From UBA2256 sp964453055 (lineage in GTDB: Bacteria; Spirochaetota; Spirochaetia; Treponematales; Rectinemataceae), in the NCBI GenBank assembly GCA_964453055.1, contig CAYVOD010000012.1:1-30106 (forward strand): a stretch of DNA of 30,106 nt, written 5' to 3'. Shown piece after piece: positions 15,405 to 24,177 of this stretch. The notes under the pieces were generated by a model. It was not told where the DNA came from. It saw nothing but the letters and a program-made list of their open reading frames with translations, and ran no database searches. Every line of letters starts with the position of its first letter. Positions within the stretch are counted from its first letter, which is position 1. The position numbers were made by a program, and so were the translations under genes.

Positions 15405-15433
15405 ATTATTGCATAAATATTAGTTTTTCTCAA
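15405..15433 (-). promoter_or_regulatory. Predicted argR promoter
   Basis: Minus strand: TTGAGA (15433-15428), 17-base spacer, AATAAT (15410-15405), each one base from consensus. A TATAAT also occurs at 15400-15395, but without a -35. The -35 overlaps the last codons of the upstream phospholipase gene. The AT-rich TGCAATAATTCGA stretch is only a poor match to an ARG box. Confidence 0.6.
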
Positions 15434-16521
15434 GGAGTATCGCCCTCCTCTCCCCCCTTGCTTCCCCAGCCCAGCCGAACCTGAAGCCTATGCACGAGGA
15501 TGTCCCAATTGCTTTTGTCCGAGAAAAACTCCTTAGTCGCCGCGTAGCCTGAATCGAAAAGCTTCGCGTAGGTCCCGTCGCCGGCCTCTATGTCGAAATG
15601 CGTCATGGGAACGCCCTGATCGTCGATAAAGACCGTCCTTCCCTTGTTCTTTTCCCTGAATGGGATGAGCTGATCCTGGACGTTGTTGAGCGTTTCGAAG
15701 AGGGCCCCGATGTAATCGGCCAACCCCTTGATTTCCTTTTGCTTGAGGGCTTGGTCGGAGGAATAGAGGAAGAAGCCCAGGCTTTCGGCGTTGACTCCCT
15801 TTGTCATTCTCCGCCCGAACCTGGGATCGTCGAAGAGTTCGATCGGGTAATTCCACATAAGCCCGCCGTCTGCGTAATACTGCGGCCCCTGGGTGCCGGG
15901 ATACTCGAAGGGTATTGCCTCGAAGAAAAGGGGGATGGACATGGAAATGCGCACCGCCAAGGCGACCTCCATGTCAGGAGTCGTCTCGTAGGAGAAGACC
16001 CGGCTTCTCCGGTTCGAGATATCGGTGCCGGTGACATAGAGAGACAGGAAGGCGCGACCATCCTTATGGATGGCCGCATCGCGGAAGTCGCTGAAACTGT
16101 AGGCGGCCTTTTCGGCGGAAAAATTGCTCGCTATCAGCCCCCGCAACCACTGGTACAGGTAGTCGCTGGAATACCAGCCCTTTTCCTGCACGAGACGGAT
16201 GCTGCACTGGAGGTTTTTAAAAAGCCCGTGGGACTGGAGGCGAGCTGAAAGCCGCTTCCCCACTACGCCAGCGTCTTCTTCCTTGAGGTCCCCCTCGGCG
16301 GGAACCCTCCGGTAGTCCAGGCTGTCGGCTACGGCTTTCAGTTCCTTGAAATCCGGATAGTTCAAGGCGAGGACGGCCGCGGTTATGGCTCCCGCCGAGG
16401 TACCCGCCACCCGTTCGGCTGATCGCATCAATCCGTTATCGTAAAGATACTTGATAGCACCCAGGTAGGCGGCCCCTCTCACCCCTCCGCCCTTGAAGAT
16501 TAAGTTCTTATACTGCGGCAT
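15430..16521 (-). CDS. Patatin-like phospholipase
   Basis: A 363-residue serine acyl hydrolase of the patatin/RssA type. It has the complete catalytic set: oxyanion-hole GGGVRGAAYLG (11-21), the nucleophile elbow GTSAG with Ser42, and the DGG motif YADGGLMWNYP with Asp218 for the Ser-Asp dyad. There is no signal peptide or membrane segment, so it is probably cytoplasmic unless exported by a specialised route. Substrates are probably phospholipid acyl esters by family; a role in membrane turnover or as an effector cannot be told apart. The ATG at 16521 has GGAG nine bases upstream. Confidence 0.9.
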   Translation of the reverse strand: MPQYKNLIFKGGGVRGAAYLGAIKYLYDNGLMRSAERVAGTSAGAITAAVLALNYPDFKELKAVADSLDYRRVPAEGDLKEEDAGVVGKRLSARLQSHGLFKNLQCSIRLVQEKGWYSSDYLYQWLRGLIASNFSAEKAAYSFSDFRDAAIHKDGRAFLSLYVTGTDISNRRSRVFSYETTPDMEVALAVRISMSIPLFFEAIPFEYPGTQGPQYYADGGLMWNYPIELFDDPRFGRRMTKGVNAESLGFFLYSSDQALKQKEIKGLADYIGALFETLNNVQDQLIPFREKNKGRTVFIDDQGVPMTHFDIEAGDGTYAKLFDSGYAATKEFFSDKSNWDILVHRLQVRLGWGSKGGEEGDTP

Positions 16522-16612
16522 CCGTTAGGCTCCTGTCTTCTCCCGCGATCATAGAAGAAGCATACAGCCTCAAGGGTTGAACAGGAAGGCCTATACGCGT
16601 TAGCGTACCCTC

Positions 16613-17647
16613 ATGAGCGAAATTTCCCCGCACTCCGAAACGCTCGAGCGGAACGGGCTACTGCCCTTCGCCGCGCCGCGCTACTGGCTCGACCTGGCGT
16701 CCGAGGATCCCGAAAGCTGCCGGCGGGACAAAAAAGGCGTGCCCTTGGACCCGATCCTGGCCCAAGCGCTCCCTTCTTTCGCCGAGCTGGCGGAAACCCC
16801 CATGGAATCCTACGATCCCCTTCGAGAAAAGGAACACTCGCCCTTGCCGAAGCTCGTGCATCAATACTCCTCCCGGCTGCTCATCAGGGTTACCGGAGCC
16901 TGCCCGCTCTATTGCCGCCATTGCTTCCGCCGCAACCTCCTGCCCTCGGAGAGGGGATTCATCTCCTCGGAGGAAATCCTTCGCGCCCAGGGATACTTGA
17001 AGGAGCATCCCGAGCTGCGGGAGATACTCATCTCGGGCGGGGACCCCTTGAGCGCCCCCAACGAAAAGCTCGAAGCGCTTTTCGCCGCGCTGCGCGAGGC
17101 GAGGCCCGATATCCTGCTGAGACTTTGCACCAGGGCGCCGGTTAGCTTCCCCGAGCGGGTGGACGACGCGCTCCTATCCATGCTTCGAAATTATAGACCT
17201 CTGCGAATCGTCATCCAGGCTAACCATCCCAAGGAGCTGAGTCCGCTCTTCCTGGAAAAAATCGGCAAGATCATCGACGCCGGCATTCCGGTACGAAGCC
17301 AGACCGTGCTGTTGCGGGGAGTCAACGATGATCCGGATACGCTGGAAGCGCTGTTCGCGGGCCTGTGCCGCGCCGGGGCGGACCCCTATTACCTTTTCCA
17401 GGGCGATCTGGCGGCGGGCACGGCGCATTTTCGCGTCCCGCTCTCGCGAGGTCTGGCGATCCACCAGGAACTGAGAACGAGGCTTTCGGGCCTCGAGATG
17501 CCCCGCTACGCCGTGGACGCCCCCGACGGGGCCGGCAAGCTGTATCTTCCCGAAAGCGTCGTCTCGAGGCAGAAGGATGAAAAGGGAGAGTATTGGTTGC
17601 TCAGGGCTCCCGACGGAACCCTGCACCGCTATCCCGAGGAAGCCTAG
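16613..17647 (+). CDS. epmB: EpmB/KamA-type lysine 2,3-aminomutase (EF-P beta-lysylation)
   Basis: Radical-SAM, PLP-dependent aminomutase. The 4Fe-4S motif CPLYCRHCF (Cys97, Cys101, Cys104) lies in TGACPLYCRHCFRR, the SAM-contacting ISGGDPLS is at about 140-147, and Lys309 in DGAGKLYLP is the likely PLP lysine. At 344 residues it matches EpmB, which makes the beta-lysine put on elongation factor P, and lacks the C-terminal extension of the ~416-residue catabolic KamA. No EF-P or epmA gene is in the window, so the EF-P role is inferred. No ribosome binding site precedes the ATG. The stop codon lies inside a hairpin. Confidence 0.85.
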   Translation: MSEISPHSETLERNGLLPFAAPRYWLDLASEDPESCRRDKKGVPLDPILAQALPSFAELAETPMESYDPLREKEHSPLPKLVHQYSSRLLIRVTGACPLYCRHCFRRNLLPSERGFISSEEILRAQGYLKEHPELREILISGGDPLSAPNEKLEALFAALREARPDILLRLCTRAPVSFPERVDDALLSMLRNYRPLRIVIQANHPKELSPLFLEKIGKIIDAGIPVRSQTVLLRGVNDDPDTLEALFAGLCRAGADPYYLFQGDLAAGTAHFRVPLSRGLAIHQELRTRLSGLEMPRYAVDAPDGAGKLYLPESVVSRQKDEKGEYWLLRAPDGTLHRYPEEA

Positions 17648-17662
17648 GGGCTCCTAGGCTTC
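17639..17662. terminator. Hairpin spanning the epmB stop codon
   Basis: GAAGCCTAGG (17639-17648) and CCTAGGCTTC (17653-17662) form a perfect ten-base-pair stem around the loop GGCT. The epmB stop TAG is in the left arm and the guaA stop is seven bases beyond the right arm. There is no T tract on either strand, so it may be a U-less terminator or an RNA 3'-end stabiliser for both convergent genes. Confidence 0.55.
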
Positions 17663-17669
17663 GGACCGC

Positions 17670-19229
17670 TTATTCCCACTCGATCGTGGCGGGGGGCTTG
17701 GACGAAACATCGTACACCACCCTTCCCACCGCAGGCACCTTGTTGGTGATGGCCGAGGAAATGGCGATGAGATCCTCGGGATCGAAGGGATAGACGTCGG
17801 CTGTCATTCCGTCGGTGCTCTTGACCGCCCGCAGCGCCGCCACGTAGCCGTATTTACGCTCGTCCCCCGCCACTCCGACCGAACGTATGGGAAGAAGGAC
17901 GCAGAAGGCCTGCCATATCTTGTCGTAGAGGCCGCGGGCTCTCAGCTCCGAAATGTAGACCGCGTCGGCTTCCCGCAGGATGTCGCATTTTTCCTTGGTA
18001 ACCTCGCCGAGAATGCGTACGCCCAGGCCGGGGCCCGGGAAGGGATGGCGACCGACGACGCGCTCGGGCAGGCCTAAAAGGCGGCCGAGGGCGCGGACCT
18101 CGTCCTTGTAAAGCCGGTCCAAGGGTTCGATCACCCTTCCATCGGCCCGCTTCTTCTCCACCAGCGGACTTCGGACGTTGTGGTGGCTTTTTATCACCTG
18201 TGCCTTCTTTCCTACGCCCTTCCCCGATTCTATGAGATCGGTATAGAGGGTGCCCTGGACCAGGAAGGCCTCGGGAATTCCCATGCGCGCCACCTCCCGC
18301 TCCTGGATCGAGATGAATAGGTCGCCGATGATCTTGCGCTTTTTCTCGGGATCGGCCTCGCCGGCCAGAGCGCCGAGGAAGTCCGCCTCGGCGTCCACCT
18401 TGTGGAGGTGGCGGGCTCCGAGGGAGGATAGATTGGCCATCACCTCGTCGCTCTCGGCCTTGCGCATGAGGCCGGTATCGATATAGAGAAGATATATCTG
18501 TCCGGGATCGAGTATCCTGAGCAGGAAGGCGCCAGCGACCGTGGAGTCGACGCCGCCGGATATCAGGAGAAGAGCCGGCTGGTCGCCGATCTTGGCCTTG
18601 ATCAACCCGGCCTCCTGTTCGAGATAGGCTTCCATGCTCCAGCCTCGACTGGCTTTGCATATGCCCAGAACGAAATTGCCGAGAATTTCCTGGCCGAACT
18701 CGCAGTGGCTCACCTCGGGATGGAATTGGACGCCCCAGCGCTTACCATCTTCATGAACCAGGGCGGCGGGGATGCCGCCCTCGGATTCGGCTATGACGGA
18801 CCAGCCCGCTCCCGGCTTGAGAATCGAGTCGCCATGGCTCATCCAGCTTACGAACCGGCGCTCCACCCCGGTGAAGAGGGGGTTTTCGGCTCCCGCGGCT
18901 CCGAGGCGCACCTCGCGCCGGCCGTACTCCCGTTCCGGAAGCCGTTCGACCGCGCCGCCCGATTCCAGGGTCATGCGCTGGATACCGTAACAGATGCCCA
19001 GCAGGGGCAATCCAAGGCCGTAGATTTTGGCGTCGGGCGCCGGCGCCTCGGCATCGTAGGCGCTGAAAGGGGATCCGGAGAGAATGATGCCCGCAGCATC
19101 CCCGAGCGCAGCCTCGTTCAGCGGGGAATCGCCGGGGATAATCTCCGAATAGACGCCCAGCTCCCTCACCCTCCGGCCGATCAACTGCGTGTACTGACTT
19201 CCGAAATCGAGAATCAGGATCTTGTCCAC
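17670..19229 (-). CDS. guaA: GMP synthase (glutamine-hydrolysing)
   Basis: Converts XMP to GMP using ATP and glutamine. The 519-residue protein has an N-terminal class I glutamine amidotransferase domain (LDFGSQYTQLIGRRVRE at 8-24; nucleophile Cys80 in GICYGIQ; QFHPEVSH) and a C-terminal ATP pyrophosphatase domain (LLISGGVDSTVAGAF at about 221-235; GRHPFPGPGLGVRILGEV; the family-typical end PPATIEWE). It starts with GTG at 19229, inside the last 16 bases of purA, with GGGAGAGC just upstream. The overlap couples the GMP branch to the AMP branch enzyme. Confidence 0.97.
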   Translation of the reverse strand: MDKILILDFGSQYTQLIGRRVRELGVYSEIIPGDSPLNEAALGDAAGIILSGSPFSAYDAEAPAPDAKIYGLGLPLLGICYGIQRMTLESGGAVERLPEREYGRREVRLGAAGAENPLFTGVERRFVSWMSHGDSILKPGAGWSVIAESEGGIPAALVHEDGKRWGVQFHPEVSHCEFGQEILGNFVLGICKASRGWSMEAYLEQEAGLIKAKIGDQPALLLISGGVDSTVAGAFLLRILDPGQIYLLYIDTGLMRKAESDEVMANLSSLGARHLHKVDAEADFLGALAGEADPEKKRKIIGDLFISIQEREVARMGIPEAFLVQGTLYTDLIESGKGVGKKAQVIKSHHNVRSPLVEKKRADGRVIEPLDRLYKDEVRALGRLLGLPERVVGRHPFPGPGLGVRILGEVTKEKCDILREADAVYISELRARGLYDKIWQAFCVLLPIRSVGVAGDERKYGYVAALRAVKSTDGMTADVYPFDPEDLIAISSAITNKVPAVGRVVYDVSSKPPATIEWE

Positions 19230-20443
19230 GGGCTCTCCCTCACGATGGTCTGCTTTCTGTCCGAACCTACCGAGATAATGGAAACAGGGGTCTCGGTGAA
19301 TTCCTCGATGAATTCGATATATTCCCGGGCCCGCAGCGGAAGGTCTTCCCAGGAGCGGGCTTCGTCTATGCGGGTATTCCAGCCGGGGAACTTCTTGAGC
19401 ACCGGGATGGCCGACTCGAGCTGGCGCACCGAGGCGGGGAAGTCCTCGACCACCTTGCCGTCGATCTTATAGGCCACGCAGGCTTCGAACTCGGGCAGGG
19501 AATCGTATACGTCTATGTGGGTCATCACCAGGCGATCTATGGAGTTGACGATGCAGGCGTAGCGCAGGGCCACCAGGTCCAGGTAGCCGCAGCGGCGGGG
19601 GCGGCCCGTGGTCACCCCGTATTCGTTGCCCGTCGTGCGGATGAAGTTGGACAGGGAGCCGGGGGAGTCGTCGGCGAACTCCGTCGGGAAGGGGCCGTTG
19701 CCCACCCTGGTGGTGTAGGCCTTGAAGACGCCAAGGATCCTGTCCACCCGGCGCAGGCCGATGCCGCCCTGGGCAGCCGCCCCCGCCGCGCAAGACATGC
19801 CCGAGGAGACAAAGGGATAGCTGCCTGTATCGATGTCCAGCAAGGCTCCCTGGGCTCCCTCGAAAAGGGTCCAGACGTTTTTATGTCGATACAGATAAGC
19901 TCCCGAGTCCACAGCCATGGGCAGAAGCCTGTCCCGCCACGTATCGAGAAAGGCCCTATCCTCGTCCGAAAGATTGGCCAAACGTTCCGGATCATCGATA
20001 TCAGCCAGCCTGATCCCGTCCCTGGACGCCTTGAAGGAATAGGCAACTCCTATACCTCTGCCTGTGGTTCCGATAGGCTTATTCCGCTTGGCGTCGATTT
20101 CCTTGTCCAGGTTTTTATAGCTGGGAAGAACGATATGAGCCCTGTCGGAGATGAGCACCCTGCCCTCCCAATCGACGCCCTTGGCCGCCAGGTCTCCCAG
20201 TTCGGAGAAAAGCGCTTCGGGATCTACGACCATGCCGCTGCCGAGAATGACCGTCTTGTCGGGGTAGAGTATGCCGGATGGCACGAGATGGAGCGCGTAC
20301 TTGGTTCCAGAGAGCACGATGGTGTGCCCGGCGTTTGCGCCACCGGAAAAGCGAACGACGACCCCCGCCTCGTGGGCGAGATAGTCGACTATTTTGCCCT
20401 TTCCCTCGTCGCCCCACTGGGCCCCGATAATTACTACGTTCAT
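19214..20443 (-). CDS. purA: Adenylosuccinate synthetase
   Basis: Joins IMP and aspartate with GTP to make adenylosuccinate, the first step to AMP. The 409-residue protein has the GTP-binding loop IIGAQWGDEGKGKIVDYLA (5-23), FSGGANAGHTIV with the catalytic His (about 33-44), IGTTGRGIGVAYSFKASR, FEGAQGALLDIDTGSYPFVSS and GVTTGRPRRCGYLDLVALRYA. Some small gaps against the usual 425-430 residues but no motif missing. ATG at 20443 with GAGGAG six bases upstream. Overlaps guaA by 16 bases; the GH57 gene ends 67 bases upstream. Confidence 0.97.
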   Translation of the reverse strand: MNVVIIGAQWGDEGKGKIVDYLAHEAGVVVRFSGGANAGHTIVLSGTKYALHLVPSGILYPDKTVILGSGMVVDPEALFSELGDLAAKGVDWEGRVLISDRAHIVLPSYKNLDKEIDAKRNKPIGTTGRGIGVAYSFKASRDGIRLADIDDPERLANLSDEDRAFLDTWRDRLLPMAVDSGAYLYRHKNVWTLFEGAQGALLDIDTGSYPFVSSGMSCAAGAAAQGGIGLRRVDRILGVFKAYTTRVGNGPFPTEFADDSPGSLSNFIRTTGNEYGVTTGRPRRCGYLDLVALRYACIVNSIDRLVMTHIDVYDSLPEFEACVAYKIDGKVVEDFPASVRQLESAIPVLKKFPGWNTRIDEARSWEDLPLRAREYIEFIEEFTETPVSIISVGSDRKQTIVRESPWTRS

Positions 20444-20510
20444 GCTCAGCTCCTCGCTTGGTATTGAAACAATGCTCCTGCGTAGATCCTAGTACAAAAG
20501 ACGAGAAAAA

Positions 20511-22112
20511 TCAGCGCTTCCGGGCGAAAACCCTGTAATTGATATCGGGGAAAAGGTTGTTCCTCCGCTCCAGGCTGGTGAGCCATTCGGTATCCACCGT
20601 GTTGGCGCAGAGCATTTCGTAAATCTTGGTGAAGTTGCCCACCGATTCCTCGATCTGCCTTCGCGCGAAATCGCCGGACTGGCCGGAACGCAACAGCAGG
20701 GGCCAGTCGGACGACATGGTCAGAAGCGCCTCCCGAGCGCCCTGGTCTAGTATGCGCTCCCTCAAGCCCGATTCGTCGGGAAAACGCTCGGCCAGTTCGG
20801 TCATGCGCTCTACGGTCTGCCTGCTATGCCGGTGTACCCAGTCGTTGGAGCCGTCCAGCCATACCTCCGCGTATCCACCTTCTCCCCAGGACGAAAATTC
20901 CGGCTCGGATACCGGATTGTCCTGATCGCCGCGATCGTACTCGCTTAAGGTGACGAACTGAAGATCATCGTCTTCCTTTTTGCGCGCGGCCGCCCTGAAG
21001 AGCGCCTCGAGGAAAAGCGGCCCCTCGAACCACCAATGGCCGAAAAGCTCCGCGTCGTAGGGGCAGACGATCAAGGGCTTTCGGTCCTTCATCCACTGGG
21101 CGGCCGCGCGGGCGGAGTTTTTTCTCTCCGACAGGAAAGCCCTTGCGTGTTCCACCACCCTGGCCGAGGCCGCCACCGGCTCGTAAGGGCGCTTGCGGTC
21201 CGTCTTTCCCGTCACGGACCAATATTTGTAACCGGTAAACCCCCGCTCCACGCCGTTTCCCAGATAGGGGCTCACGTAAGCGCTGTCCAGGTCGTAGCCG
21301 ATATCCCTGTAGAAATCCCTGTATACCGGATCTGCGGGATAGCCTTCCGTCTCCGACCAGACCGCCTTGGTGGCTCCGGCGTCGCGCACGAAGAGCTTGA
21401 GGCCCGAAGGACTTCGCAGAGGCGTAAAGGAGCCGAACTGGGGCACGGGCTTGCCCAGGAGCGCTCCCCGGGTAGTGACTATGCTGTAGCGGATATTGTA
21501 GTTTGCCAGCATTTCTCCCAAACCCGGGTACCAGCCGAACTGGGGAAGCCAGAATCCCTGGGGGATTTTTCCGAAAACGGTTCGATGTGTGACGATCGCC
21601 GTTTCGATCTGGGCCAGTACGGCCTGCGGCGCGTCCTGGTACAGGGGCAAGAAAGCGTGGGTAGCCGCGCTCGTGAGAAGATCGATCTTGCCGCGTTTAT
21701 AGTAATAATCGTATCCGACGAGAATATTGCGGAAATAGAGCTGTTCGAAATCTTCCTTGTTGCGGCGATATAAGGATTCGTAAAGCTGGGCCAGGGGAGA
21801 GAAGACAGAATCGCCGCCGAGCCGTTTTTTTTCAGTCGCCGCCAAGTCAAGCTGCAAATCCAGATACCGTAGGTAGCGTTCGCCCAGGAGTTTATCCGAA
21901 AGCATCGACAGCAAGGTAGGGGACATGGACAGGCTCAACTTGAAGGGAATGGAGTCGGCATCGAGCTTCCTGAAAAGCCGCAGCAGTGGCAGATAGGTCT
22001 CCGAGATCGCCTCGAACAACCAGCGTTCCTCGAAAAAAGCCTCGTACTCAGGCTTGCGCACAAAGGGCAAATGGGCATTGAGCACTAAGGCTATGGAGGG
22101 CTTGTTCGTCAC
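20511..22112 (-). CDS. GH57-family protein (branching-enzyme-like) with substituted catalytic Glu
   Basis: A 533-residue protein of the GH57 alpha-glucan branching enzyme group (DUF1957-like). Conserved regions: NAHLPFV with His14; GKIPQGFWLPQFGWYPGL around 182-198; CPYDAELFGHWWFEGP with Asp353, the position of the catalytic acid/base in known GH57 branching enzymes. In that group the second region reads WLPE and its Glu is the nucleophile; here residue 191 is Gln (codon CAG, read directly). It may therefore be inactive as a hydrolase or branching enzyme, or act by another route. It starts with GTG at 22112, six bases after the DUF4912 gene. Confidence 0.85.
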   Translation of the reverse strand: MTNKPSIALVLNAHLPFVRKPEYEAFFEERWLFEAISETYLPLLRLFRKLDADSIPFKLSLSMSPTLLSMLSDKLLGERYLRYLDLQLDLAATEKKRLGGDSVFSPLAQLYESLYRRNKEDFEQLYFRNILVGYDYYYKRGKIDLLTSAATHAFLPLYQDAPQAVLAQIETAIVTHRTVFGKIPQGFWLPQFGWYPGLGEMLANYNIRYSIVTTRGALLGKPVPQFGSFTPLRSPSGLKLFVRDAGATKAVWSETEGYPADPVYRDFYRDIGYDLDSAYVSPYLGNGVERGFTGYKYWSVTGKTDRKRPYEPVAASARVVEHARAFLSERKNSARAAAQWMKDRKPLIVCPYDAELFGHWWFEGPLFLEALFRAAARKKEDDDLQFVTLSEYDRGDQDNPVSEPEFSSWGEGGYAEVWLDGSNDWVHRHSRQTVERMTELAERFPDESGLRERILDQGAREALLTMSSDWPLLLRSGQSGDFARRQIEESVGNFTKIYEMLCANTVDTEWLTSLERRNNLFPDINYRVFARKR

Positions 22113-22118
22113 GGGCGC

Positions 22119-22814
22119 TTATTCCTCTTCGGCCACGAGAATTCTGCTTGGGTTGTCAGCGCCGGGCTCGACCAGGTGCAGGCCCTCCAGATCGGAAAGT
22201 ATGAGGAGGCTTTTTGTCATTTGCGGAAGCTTTGAAAGTCCCTCCAGATGATGAATAGGCATTCTGACCTCATTGGACCTGGCGAACACCTTGATCTTGT
22301 CGATAGTGCGGAAACAGAGGTCGACGCGATAAGAATGTCCTGGTCTGGGAATATTGATATACCATTTCCAGTCTTCCATGGTGACCTGGATGTCGAAATA
22401 ACTCCTGCGCCCCTCGCCGCTGGAACCCATCTCCACCACCCTGAGGAATAAGCCGGACGCCCCGTCTTCCTCTCCTAGGCTTGCCCTGCGCTGGTCGGCA
22501 ATATCCCAATACGCATAGATCCAGGAAGGATCCCTGGGAAGGGCGCGAATCATTGTCTCGTTATATCGGTCGGGCACACAGGCCGCTATCGGAGCCGTAT
22601 AGGGGCTGAAAGAACCTCCCGAGAGCTTTTTTTCCTCAACGTGGCCGGTTCCGTCATGGCTGAACACGCTTTCCCTATCCTCGTCCTCCAGGGCTGACAC
22701 TATTTCTTCTACTATAAAAGGACGATCAAGGCCTTCGGGAATGTAGAATCCCATGCGCTCCGCGAGCAGCAGCAACTCCTGGTCTGAGAGCAACGACAAC
22801 TTTTCCGGATTCAC
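22119..22814 (-). CDS. DUF4912 protein
   Basis: A 231-residue soluble protein. The N-terminal 55 residues look like a small helical SAP/Rho-N-like segment (LSLLSDQELLLLAERMGF, IVEEIVSAL). The DUF4912 core runs from about 80 to 185: DRYNETMIRALPRDPSWIYAYWDI, then DWKWYINIPRPGHSYRVDLCFRT, a beta-sandwich resembling carbohydrate-binding modules. Its function is not established. Pairing with a GH57 gene six bases downstream suggests a binding partner or scaffold for that protein. Starts with GTG at 22814; its ribosome binding site is weak. Confidence 0.78.
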   Translation of the reverse strand: MNPEKLSLLSDQELLLLAERMGFYIPEGLDRPFIVEEIVSALEDEDRESVFSHDGTGHVEEKKLSGGSFSPYTAPIAACVPDRYNETMIRALPRDPSWIYAYWDIADQRRASLGEEDGASGLFLRVVEMGSSGEGRRSYFDIQVTMEDWKWYINIPRPGHSYRVDLCFRTIDKIKVFARSNEVRMPIHHLEGLSKLPQMTKSLLILSDLEGLHLVEPGADNPSRILVAEEE

Positions 22815-22879
22815 GGCCTTATAGTGAAAAACCTGGCCCCAAAAGTCAAGTATGAGAGAACGAGCCTCCGACGGCCGAT

Positions 22880-24097
22880 TTATTGCGTCGCGCCGCCGGT
22901 CGACGACTGCTCGGGGTTTCCTATCGCCGCCGGTTCCGCGCCTGAAATCTGCGGCGCCGGTTTCTTCCCCCCAGACCTGGTCCTGCGGCGGACCTTCTTC
23001 GGCTTCTGCAGCGGCGAAAGCCCCGAATTGCGGTAAATCATGAGCACCGCGGCTTCCAGGTCCACCCGCGGAGGATTCAAAGGCTGTATAAAGGTTCTGG
23101 CCGCCAGCAGCGACTGCCTGAACTTCTCCCCCGAATCCTCAACGCTCGTCCCCTCGGCGAGCAGATACGATTTGAGAAAATAGGAAAGTATCACCGAAAG
23201 CGTCCTTGCCTTGCCGCCCTGCCCTTGGTTCGACGCTTCTACTTCCTCGACTCCCTCCTCAAGCACCAACTTCTGCTCGTCCAGGCTTTTGAGGTCGGCG
23301 AACAGCCTGTTGGCGTAGGCGATATCTTCCCTCATCCTTGCCCAGACCGAGGGGACGAAGTAATGAAGTATCCTAAATTCAACAAGGGCGCGGAATACTT
23401 TTTCGGCCTTGCCGCAGGCCAGGATCTTGAAAAACTCTTCGGTCATCCGGGAGGGGCTGACGTCGGCCAGCAGCCGTGAATCCCTCCGGATAGCCCTTCT
23501 CAGGCTGAAGGGAATAAGAAAGCCCGCGGAAATCCCGTACTTGATGCATCGAACAATCCTGACGGGGTCTTCCTTGAATATCAAGCCAAGCGGGATGATC
23601 GGCTTGACCTTCCTGGCCCGCAGATCCTTGTACCCGCCCACGAAATCGACCAGGCTCAGATCGGTAGGATCGAGGTACAGGGCATTGAAGGTAAAGTCCC
23701 GCCTGAGGACGTCTTCGTCCATGCTGCCGAATTCATTGCCCACCGAGCCGTTTTTGTTGGACCTGAAGGTGCTCACCTCGAAAAGTTGGCCACCGGCCTG
23801 GATATGCACGAGCCTGAATCGTTTGCCGATGACCCTGGCGTTGCGGAATAATCGTTTTATCTTGTTGGGGAGGGCGTCGGTCACAAGGTCGAAATCCTTG
23901 GGAGCCTTGCCCTGGACCAGGTCCCGCACTGCTCCTCCCACGATGTAGGCCTGATGTCCTTCCGCCTTCAGGCGCTCGACGATACGAAGGGCGTCGGAAT
24001 CGATCATGGATTTTTTGATCCCATGCTCGGATTCGGTATAGACGAGGGCTTTTTCGACTAAATTGCCTTTCCTGTCGCGCGAATACCTGATGAACAC
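22880..24097 (-). CDS. pcnB: PcnB-type poly(A) polymerase / tRNA nucleotidyltransferase family protein
   Basis: Class II template-independent nucleotidyltransferase. YIVGGAVRDLVQGKAPKDFDLVTDA (about 51-75) holds the GG and the catalytic Asp68 and Asp70. KRLFRNARVIGKRFRLVHI and RRDFTFNALYLDP follow, then EDPVRIVRCIKYGI of the helical domain. The RNAR-IGKRFRL wording and the N-terminal EHGIKKS segment resemble PcnB (mRNA 3' polyadenylation) more than CCA-adding enzymes, but the two are hard to separate; the tRNA here lacks an encoded CCA, so some CCA-adding enzyme must exist. The last 40 residues are a basic, low-complexity tail (KKVRRRTRSGGKK), as in PcnB. GTG start at 24097. Confidence 0.83.
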   Translation of the reverse strand: MFIRYSRDRKGNLVEKALVYTESEHGIKKSMIDSDALRIVERLKAEGHQAYIVGGAVRDLVQGKAPKDFDLVTDALPNKIKRLFRNARVIGKRFRLVHIQAGGQLFEVSTFRSNKNGSVGNEFGSMDEDVLRRDFTFNALYLDPTDLSLVDFVGGYKDLRARKVKPIIPLGLIFKEDPVRIVRCIKYGISAGFLIPFSLRRAIRRDSRLLADVSPSRMTEEFFKILACGKAEKVFRALVEFRILHYFVPSVWARMREDIAYANRLFADLKSLDEQKLVLEEGVEEVEASNQGQGGKARTLSVILSYFLKSYLLAEGTSVEDSGEKFRQSLLAARTFIQPLNPPRVDLEAAVLMIYRNSGLSPLQKPKKVRRRTRSGGKKPAPQISGAEPAAIGNPEQSSTGGATQ

Positions 24098-24177
24098 TTA
24101 CGAAGCCTCACTCGTTGGATCTGGGGCTCGACGACCCGACGGCTGCCTATATAAAGCCCCGGCGCTGCGGAAGAGCC

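Noticed and set aside
15385..15420. ARG box in the argR promoter
   Set aside because: TGCAATAATTCGA is AT-rich but matches the palindromic consensus too poorly.
20444..20510. Purine riboswitch or strong promoter before purA
   Set aside because: The 67-base gap is too short for a purine riboswitch and shows no conserved junction; no good -10/-35 pair.
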